This document shows positions 54,885 to 63,098 of a stretch of DNA of 64,000 nt, piece after piece. The stretch lies in assembly GCF_003119195.2 (NCBI RefSeq), contig NZ_CP022260.1:651501-715500 (forward strand), in the 5' to 3' direction. This DNA is from Azospirillum baldaniorum (GTDB taxonomy: Bacteria > Pseudomonadota > Alphaproteobacteria > Azospirillales > Azospirillaceae). Within the stretch, counting starts at the first letter, position 1, and each line of letters starts with the position of its first letter. Below the pieces are notes generated by a model. The model was not told where the DNA came from, searched no databases, and saw only the letters and a list, made by a program, of their open reading frames with translations. The position numbers were made by a program, and so were the translations under genes.

Positions 54885-56606
54885 ATGAGCGGTACGGATC
54901 GGACCCTGCTGACCCAAGCCTACCGGAAGATCGGACGCGGGCTGCTGCTGGCCGGCGCCCTCACCTTCTTCGTCAACATCCTGATGCTGGTGGTGCCGCT
55001 CTACACGATGCAGGTCTACGACCGCGTGATGAGCAGCCGCAGCCTGGAGACGTTGACCATGCTCGCGGTGATCTCCGTGGGCGGGCTGGTGCTGTATGGC
55101 GTGCTGGACTTCATCCGGGCGCGCGCCTTCCTGGTCTGCGGGGCGGTGATCGCGCACCGCTTCAACGTGCCGGCGCTGCAGGCGGCCATCGTGGACGCGC
55201 TGGGCGGCGGGACGCGCAACGCCGGCCAGACGATGCGCGACCTGAACGACCTGCGGAATTTCATGACCAGCAACGCCGTGGTGGTGCCGCTGGACCTGCT
55301 GTGGACGCCGATCTTCCTGGTCATCCTGTTCATCCTGCACCCGATCTACGGCTGGATCGCGGTGGGGTCGGCGCTGCTGCTGCTGACCATGAACGCGCTG
55401 ACCGACGCGCTGACTCGCCGCCCCATCGCCGAGGCGAACGAGGCGTCGGCCAAGGTCTTCGCCGACGTGGCCAGCACCGTCCGCCACGCCGAGGCCATCG
55501 AAGCCATGGGCATGCTGCCGCCGCTGGCCCGGCGCTGGCAGATGGCGCAGATCGGTTCCGCCTCGCTGATCGACCGCGGCGTCGTGCTGTCGCGCGGCAT
55601 GGCCTCGGCCTCCCGCTCGCTGCGGCTGATCCTGCAGATCGCCACCATCTCGGCGGGCGCGGCGCTGGTCATCCGGAACGAGGCGTCTCCGGGCAGCATG
55701 ATCGCCACCGGCATCATCATGGCCCGGCTCCTCCAGCCCTTCGAGCATCTGGTGGAGAACTGGCGGCAGTGGGTCGTCGCCCAGACCGCCCACAAGCGCA
55801 TCCGCGAGCTTCTGAACGGCGAGGGCGCGCGGCGCAGCACCATGCCGCTGCCCCGTCCCGACGGGCGTCTGGCCGTCGACCGTGTCAGCCACGTGCCGAA
55901 GGGCCTGCAGCGCCCGGTGCTGCGCGGCGTTTCCTTCGCGCTGGAGCCGGGGGAGGTGCTGGGGATCATCGGCCCGTCGGGCGCTGGCAAATCGACCCTC
56001 GCCCGGCTGCTCGTCGGCATCTGGGAGCCCACCGCCGGCGGCATCTACCTGGACGGCACCAGCACCTTCCTGTGGGAGCGCGAGAGCTTCGGCCAGTATG
56101 TCGGCTACGTCCCGCAGTCGGTGGCGCTGCTCGACGGCACCATCGGCGAGAACATCTCCCGCATGGCCCAGGCCGACCCGGCCGAGATCGTGCGCGCCGC
56201 CCGGCTGGCCGGCGTCCACGACATGATCGGCCGCCTGCCCTTCGGCTACGACACGCCGGTCGGCGAGAACGCCTTCGCCCTGTCCGGCGGCCAGCGGCAG
56301 CGCATCGCGCTGGCCCGCGCGCTGTTCGGCAAGCCCCGCCTGATCGTGCTGGACGAGCCCAACTCCAACCTCGACCATGAGGGCGAGCAGGCGCTGCTGA
56401 CCGCGATCAACCACGCGCGGCGCGACGGCGCCACCATCGTGATGGTCGCGCACCGCCCCTCCATCGTGTCGGTCGCCGACAAGCTGCTCGTCCTCAAGGA
56501 CGGCATGGTCGAGCATTTCGGCGAACGCACCGACGTGCTGAAGATGGTCCAGCCCGGCGGCGCCGTGAAGGTGGCCCGGCTGGTCCGGACGGGAGAATCC
56601 GCATGA
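54885..56606 (+). CDS. Type I secretion system permease/ATPase (PrtD family)
   Basis: 573 residues. An N-terminal six-helix membrane domain (about 20-290, beginning LLLAGALTFFVNILMLVVPLYTMQVYDRVMSS, a PrtD/HasD hallmark) and a C-terminal ATPase: GPSGAGKST (Walker A), ALSGGQRQRIALARALF (signature), LIVLDEPNSNLD (Walker B), AHRPS (H-loop). There is no peptidase domain, so it exports leaderless RTX-type proteins. The ATG at 54885 has AAGGA upstream. It overlaps the HlyD gene by 4 bp (ATGA); together they form the inner-membrane part of the exporter. Confidence 0.94.
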   Translation: MSGTDRTLLTQAYRKIGRGLLLAGALTFFVNILMLVVPLYTMQVYDRVMSSRSLETLTMLAVISVGGLVLYGVLDFIRARAFLVCGAVIAHRFNVPALQAAIVDALGGGTRNAGQTMRDLNDLRNFMTSNAVVVPLDLLWTPIFLVILFILHPIYGWIAVGSALLLLTMNALTDALTRRPIAEANEASAKVFADVASTVRHAEAIEAMGMLPPLARRWQMAQIGSASLIDRGVVLSRGMASASRSLRLILQIATISAGAALVIRNEASPGSMIATGIIMARLLQPFEHLVENWRQWVVAQTAHKRIRELLNGEGARRSTMPLPRPDGRLAVDRVSHVPKGLQRPVLRGVSFALEPGEVLGIIGPSGAGKSTLARLLVGIWEPTAGGIYLDGTSTFLWERESFGQYVGYVPQSVALLDGTIGENISRMAQADPAEIVRAARLAGVHDMIGRLPFGYDTPVGENAFALSGGQRQRIALARALFGKPRLIVLDEPNSNLDHEGEQALLTAINHARRDGATIVMVAHRPSIVSVADKLLVLKDGMVEHFGERTDVLKMVQPGGAVKVARLVRTGESA

Positions 56607-57976
56607 CCGACACGACGCTTTCCCAGCCCGCGAACGCGCCATCCCCCCTCACCGCCGCCTGGTCGCCGGTCATCGACGTGACGCCGCACGAACCGACGCT
56701 GCGCGGCACCGCGCTGGCCGGGGCGCTGGCCGTCGCCATCGGCTTCGGCAGCTTCTTCGGCTGGGCCTTCACCGCCAGCCTGGACAGCGCGGCCATCGCG
56801 CCCGGCACCATCATGGTGGAAAGCCACCGCAAGACCGTCTCCCACCTGGAGGGCGGCATCCTCAGCGAACTGCTGGTCAAGGACGGCGACATGGTCACGG
56901 CCGGGCAGGTCCTGCTGCGGCTCGACACCACGCAGAGCGGCGCGGTGGTCGCCCAGCTTCACGGGCAGTACTGGACCTCGCTGGCCCGTCTCGCCCGGCT
57001 GCGTGCCGAGCAGACCGACGCGAAAGCTCCGGTCTATGCCGACGAACTGGTGGCCGCCGCCAAGACCAGCTCCGTCGCCGCCGAGGCGCTGGCTGCGGAA
57101 CAGCGCCTGTTCGAATCGCGGCGCGACGCCTATGAGGGACAGATCTCCATCCAGCGCAAGCGCATCGGCCAGCTCCGCGACGAGCTGGTGGCGCTCGATT
57201 CACAGCGCGTCGCCGCCAACGACCGGCTGCGCTACACCCAGGACGAGCTGCGGATCGTCGAGACGCTGCTCGCCAAGGGTTACGAGCGCAAGCCACGCAT
57301 GCTGGAGCTTCAGCGCAACGTCGCCGACACCAAGGGCCGGCTGGGCGAGATCCAGGCCGACAAGTCGAAGGCCGAGCAGGGCATCGCCGCGGCGGAGCTG
57401 GAGATCATCAACCTCGGCAACAACCGCCGGTCGGAGGTCGGGAACGAGCTTCAGACCATCCAGGCCACCGTCTCCGACCTGTCGGAGCGGCTGCGCAGCG
57501 CCGGCGACGTGCTGAAGCGCCAGGAACTCGTCTCTCCTCAGGCGGGCCGGGTCACCAACCTGCGCTTCTACACGCCGGGCGGCGTCATCCCGGCGGGCCA
57601 GGGCATCCTCGACATCGTTCCGCAGGACGACGGGCTGATCGTCGAGGCCCGAGTCGCCCCCGCAGACGTGCAGAACATCGACGTGGGCGGCAGCTCCATG
57701 GTGCGGCTGGTCGGCTACCGCCAGCGGCTGGTCCCGCCGGTCCAGGGGAAGGTGCTGACCCTCTCCGCCGACCAGCTTGAGGACGAGCGCACCGGGCAGG
57801 CCTATTTCCTCGCCCGGATCAGCCTCGACGCCGCGGCGCTGAAGGCCCTGCCGAACGTGGACCTGCATCCCGGCATGCCGACCGAGGTGATGATCCACGG
57901 GCACACCCGCAAGGCCATCGAGTATTTCCTGACGCCGCTGACCGACGGCATGAACCGCGCCTTCCGCGAGAACTGA
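56603..57976 (+). CDS. HlyD-family periplasmic adaptor of type I secretion
   Basis: 457 residues. A transmembrane helix at about 37-58 (LAGALAVAIGFGSFFGWAF), the first half of a lipoyl domain (SHLEGGILSELLVKDGDMVTAGQVLLRLD), a long periplasmic coiled-coil hairpin (about 100-290), the second lipoyl half (ELVSPQAGRVTNLRF) and a beta-barrel ending EYFLTPLTDGMNRAFRE, as in PrtE/HasE. It bridges the ABC exporter to an outer-membrane TolC-type channel, which is not in the window. Confidence 0.93.
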   Translation: MTDTTLSQPANAPSPLTAAWSPVIDVTPHEPTLRGTALAGALAVAIGFGSFFGWAFTASLDSAAIAPGTIMVESHRKTVSHLEGGILSELLVKDGDMVTAGQVLLRLDTTQSGAVVAQLHGQYWTSLARLARLRAEQTDAKAPVYADELVAAAKTSSVAAEALAAEQRLFESRRDAYEGQISIQRKRIGQLRDELVALDSQRVAANDRLRYTQDELRIVETLLAKGYERKPRMLELQRNVADTKGRLGEIQADKSKAEQGIAAAELEIINLGNNRRSEVGNELQTIQATVSDLSERLRSAGDVLKRQELVSPQAGRVTNLRFYTPGGVIPAGQGILDIVPQDDGLIVEARVAPADVQNIDVGGSSMVRLVGYRQRLVPPVQGKVLTLSADQLEDERTGQAYFLARISLDAAALKALPNVDLHPGMPTEVMIHGHTRKAIEYFLTPLTDGMNRAFREN

Positions 57977-58069
57977 TCGCGGCGGCCCCGCACCGGATCA
58001 TTTCGCACGCTCCCCCGTTGCCCAGCAGGCAAGACGGGGCCGACAGGCCAAGGAAGGGAGCGTGCGAGC

Positions 58070-58285
58070 ATGACCACACAGTGGGACCGGAACACCCTGA
58101 AGCGCGTCGCCGACGCCATCGGCGACGTCCATCTCTACGACAAGCACCACACCGGCGAGTTCATCGCCATGCGCCTGCGCGATTCGCTGGCCGACAGCCC
58201 CGGCTATGACCGGGCGACGGTCGACGACAAGCTGATGCAGTTGGCGCGGGTCGCGTTGGACGCCGCCGAGGCCGGAAAAGTCTGA
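58070..58285 (+). CDS. Small hypothetical protein
   Basis: 71 residues, unrecognised. Two regions are visible: residues 1-35 (WDRNTLKRVADAIGDVHLYDKHHTGEF) and a helical C-terminal part (YDRATVDDKLMQLARVALDAAEAG). No signal peptide or cysteines. The ATG at 58070 follows GGAAGGGAG. It lies 93 bp after the HlyD gene on the same strand and may belong to the secretion operon. Its well-formed ribosome site and normal codon use support it as a real gene. Confidence 0.62.
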   Translation: MTTQWDRNTLKRVADAIGDVHLYDKHHTGEFIAMRLRDSLADSPGYDRATVDDKLMQLARVALDAAEAGKV

Positions 58286-59018
58286 TCCGGCCCGGACTCC
58301 GGATAGACGCAAGAAAAAAGTTTTTGTCCTTTCGGGGGCGTTGCCCACAGCCCTCCGGCGGCGTTCCGCTCGACGTCGGCGGGCTGCCGGAGCGGCTTGG
58401 ACATCGGGCAACGCCCATCCGGGCTGCCTGACGGAGCGCTTTTTGGACACCGCGCGCCCCCAAGCGGCCCGCACCGCTCAGCCACCGCTTTCAAATTCCG
58501 GCTTTTAAAACGCCCAGCCTTCGCCGTCGGCTTTTTAAAAGGACGGTGTTTTGAATGCACCGCAGCATCGTCCGATACCTCGGAAGAGCAATGATCAACG
58601 GCGTAATCCTAAGCCAAACGCATAGGACTTGCGGGTCTTTTCACGGCATTTCGTCGAATTTCGACAAAAACGTCTTCCCGATCTCTTTGAAAGTATTTCC
58701 GACCAACAGTTTCGCCTCTTTGGCTAATCACGAGCCTTAATCTTGGGGCAAGCTCGTAAAACCACCGTTGTGGCACGGCGTCCAAAATTAGATGTTTAGA
58801 ATTTCGAAGGGCTTTGAAGCCAAGGTGACGGGAATGACGTAATGAACGTTGATGATTATTGTGTTTTGACTCTATGAACTCAAGATTTGCCTGGGTTTGA
58901 CCTTATGTTTGTCACAGCCATGCCAAACGGTATTTGGGTAAAGGCTTAGTGGTACCTCGCCATTTCGGGGTAGGAAATCCCCCACCCCACCGAATCCCAT
59001 CGTTAAGGAGTATGATTC
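58286..59018. other. 733-bp AT-rich intergenic region before the RTX gene
   Basis: No convincing gene. The first 280 bp are GC-rich with a repeated CGGCTTTT(T)AAAA motif (58499-58510 and 58528-58540). The next 450 bp are markedly AT-rich for this genome. It contains a palindrome at 58653-58665 and presumably the RTX promoter and a long 5' leader. AAGGAG at 59005-59010 is the RTX ribosome site. Confidence 0.55.
58653..58665. promoter_or_regulatory. Perfect palindrome in the RTX upstream region
   Basis: GTCGAATTTCGAC: GTCGAA and TTCGAC around one base. Candidate operator, 354 bp before the RTX start; no regulator can be named. Confidence 0.4.
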
Positions 59019-59840
59019 ATGGCCACCCTTCCTGGCGGCAACTATGACGACATCATCACCGGCACCAACGGCAACGACTTCATCGACGGCGGCAACGGTG
59101 ACGACATCCTGATGGGTGGCAACGGCGCCGACACGATCCTGGGCGGCGACGGGCGCGACGCCCTGTTCGGCGGGAACGGCGACGACGTCCTGAGCGGCGG
59201 CAGCGGGGCCGACGTCCTGGACGGCGGCAACGGAAACGACACGCTGGATGGCGGGGACGGCGACGATTACCTGTCCGGCGGCAACGGCGACGACGTGCTG
59301 ATCGGCGGCCGCGGCAACGACATCCTCGACGGTGGGAACGGCGATGATGTCCTGAGCGGCGGCGACGGCGCCGACATTCTGCGCGGCGGGAACGGTGACG
59401 ACGTCCTGATGGGCGGCGGCCACAACGACTACCTGGATGGCGGCGCGGGCAACGACATCCTGATGGGCGGCACCGGCGACGACATCCTCAAGGGTGGCGA
59501 GGGCGACGACTACCTGGATGGCGGTGCGGGCAACGACATCCTGGAAGGCGGTGCGGGCAACGATATCCTCGTCGGCGGCGCCGGGAACGACATCTTCGTC
59601 TTCTCGGGCGGCGGCGGCCAGGACGTCGTTCTCGACTTCCGCGCCGGCGAGGACATCCTCCAGATCGAGCGCAACATCAACGGTCTCGACATCAACGACG
59701 CCTCCGATCTGGCGGCCCGCGTCACCGACATGGGCGGCAACGCCATGATCGATCTCGGCAACGGCGACAGCATCATGCTGAAGGGCGTTTCGGCCGACGA
59801 AGTTCACAACAACCCGAACGACTTCTTCGTCATTCACTAA
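59019..59840 (+). CDS. Secreted RTX calcium-binding repeat protein
   Basis: 273 residues. Residues about 15-195 are an almost uninterrupted series of nonapeptide RTX repeats (GGxGxDxUx, for example GGNGDDILM, GGSGADVLD), roughly 20 units, which fold into a calcium-filled beta-roll. The last 80 residues (NDIFVFSGGGGQDVVLDFRAGEDILQI onward, ending DFFVIH) look like an uncleaved C-terminal type I secretion signal. There is no catalytic domain. The upstream PrtD/HlyD genes would export it. AAGGAG precedes the start. A role in the cell surface layer, adhesion or matrix is inferred. Confidence 0.9.
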   Translation: MATLPGGNYDDIITGTNGNDFIDGGNGDDILMGGNGADTILGGDGRDALFGGNGDDVLSGGSGADVLDGGNGNDTLDGGDGDDYLSGGNGDDVLIGGRGNDILDGGNGDDVLSGGDGADILRGGNGDDVLMGGGHNDYLDGGAGNDILMGGTGDDILKGGEGDDYLDGGAGNDILEGGAGNDILVGGAGNDIFVFSGGGGQDVVLDFRAGEDILQIERNINGLDINDASDLAARVTDMGGNAMIDLGNGDSIMLKGVSADEVHNNPNDFFVIH

Positions 59841-59914
59841 AGACGTAACCCACCCAGGAACCGGACCGGCGGCGTGCTGTATTCACGCCGCCGATGGGTC
59901 CGGCTAAGGAACGC

Positions 59915-62266
59915 ATGACCGTGCTCGCCGTCCTGCCGGCCTCCGCCTCCATCGCGTCCGCCCAGCTCCATGCGCTCGGCGACGACTTCGTGCTCGCCTC
60001 GTGGGAGAGCGACGGACCGGAGCCCTCCGGCCGGGTCGTTCCCACCCTCGACGGCGAGGAGGTCCGGCCGCCCTACACCACCTTGTCCGTGCGGACGAGT
60101 TGGGGTGGGCAGCGGGTGCTGTCGATCCTGCGGGCGCCCCGGATTTCCGGTGCGCCCATCCGTTTCGTGGCCCAGAGCCGCGTCGTCGCGGAGGTCCTGG
60201 CCGAACCGCAGGTTCCCGACCCCGACCCCGCCTTCCTGCTCGGCAGCCTCGACGCGCCCTCGCGGCTGCGCGTGGTGCGTTTCCTCTTCGATTTCGCGCG
60301 CTCCACCCCGGCGCTGCGCAGCGACGCCGGCTTCGCCATGGTCTGCCGCCGCATGGTGCTGGAGCTGTCGCCCACCCCGTCCCCGCTCGTGGCCCGCGCC
60401 CTGGCGACCGACGAGCTTCTGCTCTGCGGCGGGTCGTTGTCGTCGGGCTTCGGCGAGGTGACGGGGGCGGTCATCGTCACCGCGGGCGCCGTAGGCCCCT
60501 CCCCCTTCGACGTCTGCATCGGCTCCGCGCTGGACCGGCGTGGCCGCGCGGCCATGTCGCTGCTGGTCGACAAGGCGCTGTGCGCGCCGGGCAACCTGCT
60601 GGTGGTGCTGGGCCGCAACGGGCTGGCCTGCCGCGCCTTCTCGGCCGTGGCGCCCAACCTGCCAAGCCTGACCGAGCGGCTGTCCACGCGACGCGACACG
60701 CCGCTGGAACTGCGCCAGTACATTCTGAACGCGCTCGCCCAACGCGGGCGGTCGGACGCCACGGCGGCGGCGGCGGTGCGCGAACTCCAGGTGCTCGCCC
60801 CGTTGCCCAAGCGGCAGGTCGCCGACGCCAAGCGCTCGATCGGCGCCGCCCTCGACCTCGCGGTGCCGACCGGCGACGGCGGGCTGTTCCTGGCCGGCTG
60901 GGTGCACGACCCGCACGGCCTGTCCGGCGGCCTCACCGTGCACACGCCCTTCGGCGGCGAGCGCCGGCTGGAGGTGCTGGAGCACCGCTTCCCGCGCGAG
61001 GACGTGGCGAAGCTGTTCGGCACCGCCCCGTCCACCGACCGCAGCGGCTTCGTCGCCTATCTGCCCGGCGCCCCCGAGCCCGCCGCGGCGCTTCAGGTCC
61101 ATGCAGAGCTTCGTCTCGGCTCCGGCGGGTCGATCCGTCTGGTGCCGCCGCTGCGCCCGCTGTCGCCCGCCGACGCCCGCGCCGCGGTGCTCGGCAGCCT
61201 GCCGCCGCAGCACGCGACTCCGCTGGTTCTGGAAACGGTGATCGCCCCGGCCGTGGCACCGCTCCACGCCGCCCACATGGCGAGCCGCGGGGAGCCGGAG
61301 ATCGTCAGCTTCGGGCGCGGTCCGGAGACGCCCGCCGTCTCGGTCATCATCCCGCTGTACAAGGCGCTGGAGTTCCTGCGCTTCCAGCTCTCCAGCTTCG
61401 CCACCGATCCCGGCATGGCCGAGGTGGAACTGATCTTCGTGCTCGACAGCCCGGAGCAGCGCGACGAGCTGGTGCACATGCTGCACGGCTTCCACGCGCT
61501 GTACGGCCTGCCGATGCGGGTGCTGGTGCAGCCGGCCAATTACGGCTACTCAGCGGCCAACAACGCCGGTGTCGCGGCCTCCATCGGGCGGACGCTGCTG
61601 TTCCTGAACTCCGACGTGATCCCCGACCAGCCCGGCTGGCTGCCCGTCCTGCTCGCCGCGCTGGAGCGCGCGCCGGGGACCGGGGCGGTCGGGCCGAAGC
61701 TGCTGTTCGACGACGACAGCCTGCAGCACGCCGGCCTGTATTTCGACCGCGACGTCCGCGGGCGCTGGTACAACCATCACTTCTTCAAGGGCCTGCCGCG
61801 CGACTTCCTGCCCGCCCGGCGGGAGCGCAGCGTGCCCGGCGTGACCGGCGCCTGCCTGATGATGACCCGCGAGACCTTCGACGCGGTGGGCGGCTTCTGC
61901 GAGGACTACGTCATCGGCGACTATGAGGATTCCGACCTCTGCCTGCGCATTCGCAAGGCCGGGCTGGACATCCGCTACGTCCCCTCGGTCGAGCTGTACC
62001 ATCTGGAACGCCGCTCGATCAGCCGGCACCAGGGCTACACCCGCGGCGTCGCGTCCGAATACAACGGCTGGCTCCACGCCCGCCGCTGGGGCGTGATGAT
62101 GGAGGAGCTGGCCGCCCGCGACTGGAGCGAGGTGCCGCCGCCGCCCGCGCTGGAGGACAGCCTGATGCGCCCCCTGTCGGCGGGCGCCCCCACGGACACC
62201 GCCCTTCCCGTTGCCGTTCCGGGCAAATCCCGCCTGTTCGGGCGCGCGAACCGGAACCGGAGCTGA
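59915..62266 (+). CDS. Large glycosyltransferase, GT2 domain at the C-terminal end
   Basis: 783 residues. Residues 1-440 are unrecognised and may hold a substrate- or partner-binding region (GRVVPTLDGEEVRPPYTTLSV-type strands). Residues about 475-720 are a family 2 GT-A domain: SVIIPLYKALEFLRFQLSSF, NYGYSAANNAGV, LNSDVIPDQPGWL (metal site Asp567), GACLMMTRETFDAVGGFCEDY and the acceptor acidic DYEDSDLCLRIRKAG, all rhamnosyl/galactosyl-transferase-like. The ATG at 59915 has AAGGA 6 nt upstream; ATG 59894 is an alternative. The methyltransferase gene follows 4 bp later. Confidence 0.87.
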   Translation: MTVLAVLPASASIASAQLHALGDDFVLASWESDGPEPSGRVVPTLDGEEVRPPYTTLSVRTSWGGQRVLSILRAPRISGAPIRFVAQSRVVAEVLAEPQVPDPDPAFLLGSLDAPSRLRVVRFLFDFARSTPALRSDAGFAMVCRRMVLELSPTPSPLVARALATDELLLCGGSLSSGFGEVTGAVIVTAGAVGPSPFDVCIGSALDRRGRAAMSLLVDKALCAPGNLLVVLGRNGLACRAFSAVAPNLPSLTERLSTRRDTPLELRQYILNALAQRGRSDATAAAAVRELQVLAPLPKRQVADAKRSIGAALDLAVPTGDGGLFLAGWVHDPHGLSGGLTVHTPFGGERRLEVLEHRFPREDVAKLFGTAPSTDRSGFVAYLPGAPEPAAALQVHAELRLGSGGSIRLVPPLRPLSPADARAAVLGSLPPQHATPLVLETVIAPAVAPLHAAHMASRGEPEIVSFGRGPETPAVSVIIPLYKALEFLRFQLSSFATDPGMAEVELIFVLDSPEQRDELVHMLHGFHALYGLPMRVLVQPANYGYSAANNAGVAASIGRTLLFLNSDVIPDQPGWLPVLLAALERAPGTGAVGPKLLFDDDSLQHAGLYFDRDVRGRWYNHHFFKGLPRDFLPARRERSVPGVTGACLMMTRETFDAVGGFCEDYVIGDYEDSDLCLRIRKAGLDIRYVPSVELYHLERRSISRHQGYTRGVASEYNGWLHARRWGVMMEELAARDWSEVPPPPALEDSLMRPLSAGAPTDTALPVAVPGKSRLFGRANRNRS

Positions 62267-62270
62267 CCTG

Positions 62271-63098
62271 ATGAACGAGATCCTCACCGGGCGCCGCCTC
62301 GCCGTCCTGCGCCGCAACACCGACCCCCGGCTGGAATGGCTGTGCGCGCAGATCGCCCGCAACCGCTTCCTGCCCGTGCCGCCGCCGGACCGCGTGTTCA
62401 TCGGGGATGGCGATTTCCGGGCCATCGGGGCGGAGTTCCTGCGCCACTTCGTCCGCGTCGGCGGGCTGAAGCCGAAGCACCGCGTGCTGGAGATCGGCTG
62501 CGGCATTGGGCGCATGGCCGTGCCGCTGACCCAGTATCTCGACTCCAGCTACGACGGCGTGGACATCGTCGAGGACGGCATCCGCTGGTGCGCGGAGACG
62601 ATCACCCCGGCCTATCCGGAGTTCCGCTTCCGGACGCTCGATGTGGCAAACGCCCTCTACAACCCCGGCGGGGCGGAGGACGCGGCGCAGACCCGCCTGC
62701 CCTTCCCGGACGGCGGGCATGACTTCGTGATCCTGACCTCGGTCATCACCCATCTGCGGACGGCGGAGACGGTGCGCTACGCGGCGGAGATCGCCCGCGT
62801 GCTGAAGCCGGGCGGACGCTGCTTCCTCAGCCTGTTCCTGGTGGACGCCCGCGCGCGGGACGGCATCGCGAAGAAGACCGCACGCCCGGCCTTCCTTGAG
62901 GCCGCCGGGCCGGAATTCATCGCCGACGAGGCCAACCCGAACGCCGCCGTCGCCTACAGCGAATCCTTCCTGCTGGGCACCTTCGCGGAACAGGGGCTGC
63001 GCCCGGCGCGCCCGGTCCTGCGCGGCCACTGGAGCGGGCAGCGCAACGCCGAGAATTTCCAGGATCTCCTGGTTCTGGAAAAGGAGGGCGCGCGATGA
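62271..63098 (+). CDS. Class I SAM-dependent methyltransferase
   Basis: 275 residues. Seen: VLEIGCGIGRMAVPLTQYL (SAM motif I), GVDIVEDGIRWC (motif after strand 2), DFVILTSVITHL and ARVLKPGGRCFLSLFLVD. It probably methylates a sugar or lipid-linked glycan given the flanking glycosyltransferases. The ATG at 62271 has GGAG 10 nt upstream and begins 4 bp after the preceding stop; it overlaps the next gene by 4 bp. Confidence 0.88.
   Translation: MNEILTGRRLAVLRRNTDPRLEWLCAQIARNRFLPVPPPDRVFIGDGDFRAIGAEFLRHFVRVGGLKPKHRVLEIGCGIGRMAVPLTQYLDSSYDGVDIVEDGIRWCAETITPAYPEFRFRTLDVANALYNPGGAEDAAQTRLPFPDGGHDFVILTSVITHLRTAETVRYAAEIARVLKPGGRCFLSLFLVDARARDGIAKKTARPAFLEAAGPEFIADEANPNAAVAYSESFLLGTFAEQGLRPARPVLRGHWSGQRNAENFQDLLVLEKEGAR

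Noticed and set aside
59040..59600. Repeated DNA resembling a CRISPR or satellite array
   Set aside because: The repeats encode the RTX nonapeptides in frame and vary at third positions, so they are coding repeats.
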